From Solanum dulcamara (lineage: Eukaryota > Streptophyta > Magnoliopsida > Solanales > Solanaceae), in NCBI RefSeq assembly GCF_947179165.1, contig NC_077240.1:25462001-25526000 (forward strand): 64,000 nt of DNA. Direction: 5' to 3'. The notes beneath the pieces were generated by a model that saw nothing but the letters and a program-made list of their open reading frames with translations, ran no database searches and was not told where the DNA came from. Positions 55,686 to 64,000 of the stretch are shown piece after piece; position 1 is the stretch's first letter; each line of letters starts with the position of its first letter. Made by a program: the position numbers and the translations under genes.

Positions 55686-57995
55686 TGTAATATCACCTAA
55701 AAACGTTGTATACGATGTTTCAATTTTTGCCTAAACATGATACAGTCTCTGTATTTTGGTCATAACTTTTCATAGAAATATCCAAATTGAGTGATTCAAA
55801 TTTCTGAGTAACCACAAGATCATTACCTACAACTCTTATGAAGACCATATTTTAAGATTCGGAGGTTAAGTAGGTCAAATAAATTAATCTTGTAAGGTAG
55901 GATGCTGTTACGGAAATGAGTGTTTATAGAAGAAAAATCATATCTCACTGTAGGTTTATCCAAATTGGTTGATTCTTGAACGATATGAAAGTAGACTTCC
56001 ATATCTACAATTCTTATGAATACACCAAATCCTAATAAGGAATTTATCTTATTCAAACGCAGCTCCCAAAAAGAGTATTCTGTCAAAGATAACTCATTTC
56101 ACCTACCATAGAAAGATCTAGATACATTTGACATCACTCATGACATAAATTGTCCTTCATTTAACATCATCCATGACATCAATATATTCCACTAAATTTT
56201 TAGATTTTTATTTATAATTATTTTATTTATTGTTAGGTCATCTTTCCCACCTATAAATACCCACCTTATTTCCTCATTTTATTCATCAAGCTTTCTCAAG
56301 CAAATCTTCTCTCTATACACATTCTCAAATATAGTTTTAGTTCTTAGTAGTGAAGAAATACTATTCCGGTGATTCATATATTCCGGGTAGTACACAAAAT
56401 GTTCCGGCAAGGAGAGAAGCTAGGACTCAAGAGTGTTCATTAAGTCTTCCGGTACCAACTAAAGCTTCGGTTTCCAGGTATGTAAGGTTTCAATGAGAGT
56501 ATTCCTTCCACTCTCATGTCTAAATTATTTTGATTATATGATAAATTATATTTATTTTCTTTAAGCTTTACTCTAAGTCATGTGGGTGTTTATCCATGGG
56601 TTCTTCCACCATGTAGTCCAAAAACTCTTTCAATTAAGTCTCTTGGTTTCAAGTAATATTTTCTTATGGTAATTCTTATTTTTACTTAATAGTATGAATC
56701 ATGGTTAAACTAATGATTATTGGTCTATTTTGATGCAACATAATTTCATATGTATGAATTGATGGTTTGCAAATAATTCCTCTATTTATCTATTTAAAGG
56801 TTCTTGAAATTCATGGTGGGTTGTTTAAAGCATGATTTTTAATTAATGAATTTCAAAGTATTTATGTATATTTATTTACATACATATTTGCAAGTTGAAG
56901 TGATTTGAACCCACCTAGTTTACTATGTTTTTAATAAAGTTTGACTTGAAAACTTTGACTCCAAATAAATGTTTATGAAAGCAATATCTATGATCAAAAA
57001 GGGAGTCTTATGAAATGAAAGAATGATGAAATGATATATGGATTCTTTATGCAATAAGGACAATTCTTGCATATTTGAATTATCAAATGTTTTAATGAGC
57101 TATTCTACCGAATATGATGTTTGAATTCTCAAGTTATATGCTATAAATATTTTAAAGTATTAAACTATTCCGTGGGATTGACTTAGCACCGAATGAGGCA
57201 TTGAGGTGGGATTCGGTAAGGGAATCCTAGTAGCAACCCCTTGTCTCATTAACTATGTGCCAACATAGGAGCCCTTGTAGGCTTAGGCTAATGGATCCAT
57301 AAATAGCCCTTAAAGTCAAAGTTAAAGAAATGAATGAAGTTGACGGAGTTCTACCTGGCAAGTAGTCTCCCCGGCCAACGTAGGGGGTTATGTTGGATTC
57401 CATGTAATAGCTCGCATGGTCTTAAATGTCGGTTATGGTTAGCTTCCCACAAAAATGAATGTTTTAAAGGATATCCATATGATTTATTATGCATGTATTA
57501 CATTATGTTCCATATTACATAAATGTTATAATATTTTCTCAATGTTCATGCATCCTTACATACTTAGTACATTCAAAGTACTAACGCATACTCTTTTGCC
57601 TACATGATATCACCATGTAGGGATCGCTGCTCCTCCTCGTTCTCCTCCACGTGGCTAGTTGATATTCCATTGAAGACTACTTTTGGTGAGTTCCCATGTT
57701 CCGGGAACAATACTCCTTTGTCTTTCTAGCTTATGATATGTTAAGATATTTTATTATGGCATTTCTTCTATTATGATTGAGGGTGAGCTAGGAACTTGTC
57801 TTAGCCCCATTAAATCTAATAGTTAGAGGTATTGTTGGACATATGTAAGTTGAAGATTTATTATTATGATTTCCGCTTGTCTATTTATCATTATTACCTA
57901 TGAAAGGCTAAAAGAATGCTAAGAGGCTTGTTTGAGGTACTTTCGGGTTCCTCATTCGCCATGTCACGTCTAGGTCCTAGGCTTGGGTCATGACA
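55686..57995 (+). repeat. 3' LTR of the Ty3 chromovirus
   Basis: Same length as the 5' LTR. Differences seen by eye: A/G in the AAAACATG/AAAGCATG word, T/C in AAAGTTAAA/AAAGTCAAA, A/G in CTAACACAT/CTAACGCAT, A/G in CCACATGG/CCACGTGG, C/T in TAGGCCCT/TAGGTCCT and G/A in GTCGTGAC/GTCATGAC. Confidence 0.95.
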
Positions 57996-58000
57996 GAAGA

Positions 58001-58905
58001 GTAGTATAAGCATTGTTAAGAAACATGTTAACATCACTGTTGAAAGCATATAAAATTGTAGAAAAACATGATTTCTTTCATAAAGCAACAACAATCATGG
58101 CGGTTAGCAGAATAGCCTAAGCAACAAGGTCTACTGAATTTTCAGTTCGTCAATGCCATGATCGACATAATATGTCATCGTTGGTTTGATGGAGTTTTCG
58201 TTGATGACGGCAGTCGCTGGCCGAAAGGAGGAGAGATGGTGGTCAAACTATGTATCTAGCAAAATATACATATGTATCTAATTAAGAGTTCATGTATCTG
58301 ATAAAGTATACATGTATCTAATTTGAGATTATATGTATCTATAGAAAAAGATTTTTAACGCTCAAAACGAATGGGAAGAAGATTAATTTTTTTGGGAAAA
58401 AATTTATAAATTCAAAAAAGAATGCGTGATTTGCTCCTAAATTGATGTGTTTCAGTTACATTTCATATTTAAATACACAAAATTAGATATATCTGCTTAG
58501 CATGTATCCGAGATACATTATTTGAATGTGCCAAATACGTGTATCTGAAGACCGAAATATGATAAGATTTATTATATCAAAAACTCATCAAGTTAACTCC
58601 TAAATTAGTAAAATTTATGTTGCTTGCCCTAAAATTTATGTGCTCATAACATAAATAATGCATATAATTAAATCCTTTCTACAAACATGTTTCTCACCAA
58701 AGAATCAATTAAACCATTCAGGAATACGGAGGCATATACAATACTAATTCAGATGGGAGAAGACACATCAACCTAGTAATATCATAAAAATGATTTTTTT
58801 GAATTATTTTTTATATGGGGGAGGTTTTAGTAAAAATAGTGTCAATCGATAACTTTCAACCTTATTTTTAAAAATAGTTAATAGTTATTTTTTAAGTAGT
58901 TGCTT
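58001..58905. other. Intergenic host flank with GTATCT-type repeats
   Basis: The part next to the Ty3 element (58001-58240) is less repetitive and may hold a broken gene start. From 58245 to 58560 ATGTATCTAAT-like words recur. No element ends were found. Confidence 0.4.
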
Positions 58906-59246
58906 GTGAATGTCATGCCCCGGGAGAGTACCCTAGACATGGTCGGCACTCAAAAACCATTGATGACTCTCAAATGAATTATTTGACCTAATCACATATT
59001 TACTTACTCAACGGAAAACTTAATTTGATAGAAGAACACATTTTAGTGGGCTATTTCAATCAACAATCTAAATCATTCTATATTAGAAGAAAAACTTTAA
59101 GCAAAACGGTCCAAGTCAACTCAAAGGATAATAGTTTTAAAGGAAATAAATCCATATATCAACTCCAAAACTATCACTGTCTAGTCTATGAAGCACCTAC
59201 CCTATTCAACTAGATGGTGTGAATGAAAAGTTCATGGCTTGGAGTT

Positions 59247-59395
59247 GTATCATGGCTACCTCAATCGATAACTTTCAGCCTTATTTTTAAAAATAGTTAA
59301 TATTTATTTTTTAAGTAGTTGCTTGTGAATGTCATGCCCCGGGAGAGTACCCTAGACGTGGTCGGCACTCAGATACGTGTATCATGGCTACCTCA
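59247..59395. repeat. Duplicated patch copying 58842-58955, flanked by 17-bp direct repeats
   Basis: 59261-59376 repeats 58842-58955 with few differences (TCAATCGATAACTTTC..GTCGGCACTCA). The patch includes host flank, the GTGAA target site and the first 40-odd bases of the solo LTR. GTATCATGGCTACCTCA occurs on both sides (59247-59263 and 59379-59395). Confidence 0.85.
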
Positions 59396-59723
59396 AAGAA
59401 ATAGAAACTACTAAACTCCAAAGAAGAAAAACATAAATGGTATCTTCCGAATGCATGGAGGACTCACCAACAACTGGAAGTAGAATGATCCTTAATGATA
59501 CATCTGTTGACGATCCCTAATACTTGTATCTGCATCATGAAATGAAACAGGCCAAATGACATTAGTACATGAAATGTACGAGTATGTAAAACGGCAAGAA
59601 AATAATAACCATCAAGATTGAATAAGTTCAAATCAGAATAAGAAACTCAATCAGGATATCACAAGTCTAATGTAAATATGATTTAGACAAGAGCAATCTT
59701 ATGCCAATCAAACCAATCATTTA

Positions 59724-60472
59724 GGAGTCATTTGGTGTGAAGGATAACACCAAATAATCCCGGAATTAAATTATAGTGGTACTTAAGTTGGTGTTTGGTT
59801 GGCAAGTCCCAGATAACTTATCCGGGAATTAATAAATAATACCGGGATAAGTTATCCCTCCTCTTGGGGGGTAAACTAATTCTGGGATAACTTATCCTTG
59901 AAAAAAATAGGTAAATGACAAATATATTCATTAATTGTTTTTTATACCTCAGTTTTGACATTCATATACATTTACATTATTTTTAATACCATATACAACA
60001 CATTCACCCCTTATTTTTATGATAATTCTTTATGTTTTTTTCTATTAAAAAATTATACTATATAATATAATATTTATTTATAAATTTATTTGACTAATTC
60101 TTATGTGTATTTATATTTTGATTTCTCATAAATTCTTTTTTACTTTAACAAACATAAAATGAAAATTCTATTTTAAAATTAAATAAGAAAAAACTTTTAT
60201 TTTTAAATACATACGGACAACATGAAAATGCACATATAAAAATACTTAAGGTAAAAAAGATGAAAATTTTATTTTAAGAATGATTATTGAATAACTAAAG
60301 CTTGTAGAAAATAAAAAATAAAATAAAGTGAAGGGTATTTTTGTAAACAAATAACCTACTTTTAAAATTTATGCAATGCATATTATTTTGAATACAACAA
60401 ACCAAACACTCAATAAGAAATAATATCAGCATAACTTATCCATCATAACTTGTATTCAAACCAAACGACCCC
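59724..60472. mobile_element. PIF/Harbinger (Tourist-like) MITE, 749 bp, TTA duplication
   Basis: Ends are GGAGTCATTTGGTGTGAA at left and, read inward from the right, GGGGTCGTTTGGTTTGAA. TTA flanks at 59721-59723 and 60473-60475. Blocks of GGATAACTTATCC type sit near both ends. Nested inside the solo LTR, so younger than it. Confidence 0.88.
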
Positions 60473-62111
60473 TTAGAGTACTATCAAGGTCTATCTAGGA
60501 GTTTCTCTTATCCGACAACCATCACTTATGAGCCAGTGATAGTACAATAAGCCAACGTTATTGCCACGTTCGTTCAATACTTTGCCAGGGTAAAGAACGA
60601 GTCAACCAATCATGAATCGAACAATCAATCAAGTCCTATCATGTCAGGACAATAAAATAGAGAAACATCCAACTTAACGGTTCAATCCTCTTCTACATTG
60701 GCTACGTAGTTATTGCGTTCGAGTTGTTAGTTACTCTCACTCAATTCGGTGCTTGATACTCCTCCCAAGATTCAATTCTTATAAAACTCTATCCAATCAG
60801 TTCAATCTAGTCCTTCGACAGGTCTCATTTGGACTCTTATCAATTCATCAATTCTATCACAATCAAACCTCTCAACCAATCATACTATCCAATCAATCCC
60901 AATCACATCTTTCAATAGTAGTATAAATATGCATTTATGAAAACATTTAATATTATTCCATCATTTGGGTTCAATTTGTGAAAATACAAAGGACCTTCAA
61001 GTTTCATTAAGGCTACTTTCATGTTCAATCCCATTCACAGTTCATGATTTTAGACTCAATCATTACATAGGGACATTCAAATATTGATAATTTTCTAGTT
61101 AGGGTTCAGGTAGATAAAGGTCAAATTATTTGTTACAAGTATTATAGACATAAAATAATCATCAATATCATATTATGCAAGAATATATGAAGGTTTAAGA
61201 AATTTTTTTAAGAAATTACTCCTGAAAGACCCAATTCAACTCAATTTCACCCGTCAACTAATTAGGGCACATGAAAGAACTCAAAGCCATATTTTAGTTA
61301 GTCTTACATACCTTAATGACGAATCTTGAAGAAAAATCTTGAATATAAGCCCTAACCTTGGTGTGTTTATGAAGTTCTTAAGCGTAGAAATTCTTTTTGA
61401 GAATAAGAGGGCTGAAGTAATGAAAATTGATTGGCTTTGGCTTTTGGAGAAAGTTAATAGTCATGGTTTCGGATTATGGGATGAGAGAAAGATAAAAACA
61501 CCCTTCCTAGAGAGTGAAAAAGAAAAGAAAACTTAAAACTCCAAAGTAACGTGCGCGATCACGCAACTAAAAGTTAGTTCGCGCGGCACTTTGCATAACC
61601 TTAACAGTAACACTGCCTTTGCCGCGCGGCTGACGTCCACTTCGCACAGACTACATAATATCCAAAAAAATGAGCATAACTTTTGGAACACAACTTGGAT
61701 TGACGAACTGTCAAAAGTGGTTGAAAGAAGACTTTAAGTCCTTTCAATTGGCTGGTATTAAGTCGTAAAACTCTTCATAGACAAAGAGTCCCTTATAATC
61801 CTTAGTAATATACTTTCCACACGTAAGAATTGATCTCACATATAACATACAATTATAAATCATCGCGTTCGGACTTATACACATATGAAGAATGATTCGG
61901 ATCTTAGCTTAAAATTTTTTGGAATGTTACAGTGAATTACCTCACTATTTAAAAATTGGAAAATCAAATAAAAATCAAACGAAGAGCAGACATTTGAAAA
62001 GACATATTATGTGTTGATGAGATGAAGGATGTGGTCTTCTCTATGCACCCAAATGAAGTTTCAAGACTTGATAGGTGGTGGGCGGGGTGTTCACGATTTG
62101 GTTAAAATTAA

Positions 62112-63020
62112 GAAAAAAGGGTCAAAAATATTCGTTAACTTTTATTTAGTCATTGATTTTATCCTTCGTTAGATTTTTAAGTTATTGATATCCTTATCGT
62201 TAATAAACTACATTGACAAACCCAATTTCTTTCAAATAACCCATTCTCATTTTAAACTCGCCCAACCCCTCTCAAAAGAAATGATTCAACTCATTTCACC
62301 CATTCTTTCTCAATAAGATCATGTTATATTCTTTCACTTCACTGACTTGCATTTTATTTCTCTCAAGTCCTCTTTGGTATCCCCTTCTTCACGCTTTCGT
62401 AAAATCTCCTCTTTGACTCTATTCCCAAATTGGGTGCTCTGTTTTTCAGTTCTAAGTGCATTTTCTTAGTTGGGGATCTTATAGTCATAATTGTTGTTGG
62501 AGAGTCCAAGATATTCAGATTAAGATCTAATGTACTGAAATACACTTGTGCAGCAGAGCAAGAAAATGATGAGAAAAACTTCATCTTTCGTGCTGGAGAG
62601 TGTAAGATTTCAAGATCAAAATATTCTTCTTCTTTAGTTTTAGTGTGTATGATGATGAAGAAGAGGAGAAGAAGAAAAGTATGGTTCTTGAAAATGGGAT
62701 AAGGGAAACTACTGCAGCCGCAATTTCCGAGAGAATGAAGAATTAGAGAAATTTAAAGAATTAAAATTTGGTGGTGCAGAAGTAGAGCCTAATGAATTGA
62801 GCAAGAGAGCTGATGATTTCTTTTGAGAGGGATCGGAATCGGGTTTAAAATGGGAATGGGTCAATAAAAAGAAAACGGACTAAATTTGATTGATTTGGGG
62901 ATTTTCGTGAGGTACGGATATAAAGTTTATTAATGGTAAGGATATCAATAACTTAAAAATTTAACCAAAGGTAAAGTCAACAAATAAATAAAAGTGAAGG
63001 GTATTTTTGACCTTTTTCCC
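62112..63020. mobile_element. Mutator-like MITE with ~100-bp inverted repeats, 9-bp duplication
   Basis: TAAAATTAA at 62103-62111 and 63021-63029. Left end GAAAAAAGGGTCAAAAATA; right end read inward GGGAAAAAGGTCAAAAATAC. The inverted repeats continue through ATTTTTAAGTTATTGATATC. The centre holds overlapping small frames on both strands (62430-62702 plus, 62584-62363 minus). Neither shows a known domain, though captured host sequence cannot be excluded. Confidence 0.87.
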
Positions 63021-63029
63021 TAAAATTAA

Positions 63030-64000
63030 ATCCAATTGATTAAATATCGATTTCTCACAAACACACATGGAAACTTTCAAAAATAGCCAAGACTTAAAAC
63101 ATAATAAAGTAAAAATAGCTAATGTTTTCTAATTACATAACGTAGCTACAGTTTGAGTAGCTATCCAGTTCACGATTTGTATATCTCGCGTGACTATTAA
63201 ATAATTATACAAATAGGACTCTCAATTTAATTAATGATAGACGCAATAATTTTGAAAAAATTTCACAAATCATGCAATCCCATGAATCAAGGAAAAAATC
63301 ATAAGAATCAATCATTGTATTTATATCAATTGATTTTTTTATTTTTTATTTTAAAACAATTACACGAAAATTCGATTGAGTGTATCAATGGATTTTCTGT
63401 TTGGATTTTCGTGCTTCAAAATTACACTAAGATCATATTGATTTTTATTTGTATCGTTTAATTTTCTATTTATATTTTTTTTCTGCAGAATACGAAGATA
63501 TGATTGAATTGTATATGTATCGAATTATATTTGTATTCCTAGAATTATGATGATAAGTATAATTGATACATTTGTGATTTATATTTGTATAATTTGTAAA
63601 ATTGATACAAAAACAAATATACAATTTGAATTTGTTGATTTAGGGGTTAAATTTTGCTTCTGGTGTGATTTATATTTGTATATGTTGAATCTTTTGATAT
63701 ATATAGTCACTTGAAATTGTGTTTCGACATTTGTCTATATCACACACACACAAATGTGAAATGTATTGCTAGAAATACAAATCACAAAAATATACAAAAC
63801 AGTTATACAAATACCTCATTAATACTGAAATTATACAAACAATAGTTGGAACGTATACTTGCTTACAATATACAAATACAAAAGAAGTAATTGTATACAA
63901 ATTGTTCAAAATATACAAATAAGGTCTAAAAAGTATTTAAAGAAAAGTCGCGATAAAATTGATATGCTAAATCCTTAGAATCGTATACAACATAATGTGA
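63030..64000. other. Intergenic; possible start of another Mutator-like element
   Basis: GGAAACTTTCAAAAATAGCC at 63069-63088 resembles the GGGAAA.. ends of the Mutator-like elements in this window, and 63480-63960 is dense in TATACAAAT/ATTTGTAT words. The right end would lie beyond the window. The frame at 63234-63461 is AT-driven and unrecognised. Confidence 0.35.

Larger units (their letters stand above)
48492..57995 (+). mobile_element. Ty3/gypsy chromovirus (Tekay/Del-like), young, full length
   Basis: Two LTRs of exactly 2310 bases, starting TGTAATATCACC and ending with TGACA, lie between perfect duplications GAAGA (48487-48491, 57996-58000). The primer-binding site TGGTATCAGAGCC (50805-50817) follows the 5' LTR, and the purine tract AAGGGAGAGA (55672-55681) precedes the 3' LTR. 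Internal genes run gag, protease, RT, RNase H, integrase, chromodomain. LTRs differ at about six positions, all transitions, so insertion was recent. The coding part is nevertheless defective: three stops in gag and a deletion in integrase. Confidence 0.95.
58911..61931 (-). mobile_element. Solo LTR, 3.02 kb, target duplication GTGAA
   Basis: GTGAA stands at 58906-58910 and 61932-61936. In plus orientation the block starts TGTCATGCCCCGGGAG and ends GGAATGTTACA. The minus reading begins TGTAACATTCC and ends GGGGCATGACA, the usual sense for Del/Tekay-type LTRs from memory. No internal region is present, so it is a solo LTR. It contains a Harbinger-type MITE (59724-60472) and a duplicated patch (59264-59378), so the original LTR was about 2.15 kb, similar to the Ty3 LTRs at 48-58 kb. 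The frame at 61339-61536 has no family features. Confidence 0.85.

Overview
The window is nuclear DNA of a flowering plant, almost certainly a nightshade (Solanaceae, probably Solanum). The reasons are strongly AT-rich intergenic DNA, a classic TS-type SINE with an 18-bp target duplication, a Ulp1/MURA Mutator-like element of the kind common in this family, Tekay/Del-like Ty3 elements with long LTRs, and an intron-split WRKY gene. The species call is inference from remembered repeat families. No bacterial, organellar or CRISPR features are present.

Only two host genes look intact: a three-exon group IIc WRKY transcription factor (33430-35817, +) and a small UPBEAT1-like atypical bHLH gene (38327-38725, -), about 2.5 kb apart and convergent. 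A third host trace is a frameshifted C-terminal relic of a 2-oxoglutarate-dependent dioxygenase (13592-13866). The flanks of the 48-58 kb Ty3 insertion may hold a short exon of an unknown gene.

Everything else recognisable is mobile DNA, layered. Left to right: the 3' half of a LINE (1-2170); a GACCC-rich degenerate array; an 11-kb Mutator-like element (2371-13371, 9-bp target duplication) with two convergent decayed genes, DUF1985/Ulp1 protease (+) and MURA transposase (-), whose introns are packed with an ATGTATC/GATACAT palindrome; a long-TIR element (13982-14879); an LTR fragment with primer-binding site (to 15625); two tandem GACCC-array units (15821-20805), one split by a 2.8-kb solo LTR with duplication GTAGT and the other by an unclassified 758-bp insertion; hAT and Stowaway-like MITEs (21-24 kb); and a decayed full-length Ty1/copia element (27397-32739, -).

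Right of the WRKY gene come a young SINE, a small Mutator-like element, the bHLH gene, a hAT-like element with a nested SINE, an older SINE copy, a 1.6-kb Mutator-like element, a second full-length Ty1/copia element (43120-48374, -), a very young but defective Ty3 chromovirus (48492-57995, +, LTRs differing at about six sites), a 3-kb solo LTR (58911-61931) carrying a Harbinger MITE and a duplicated patch of its own edge, and a last Mutator-like MITE (62112-63020).

I worked by eye. Exon junctions, target duplications and terminal repeats were read from the sequence. Family names come from remembered motifs and were not searched. I found no new biochemical system. The most unusual signals are the intron-wide palindrome field of the 11-kb Mutator-like element and the young but already crippled Ty3 element.
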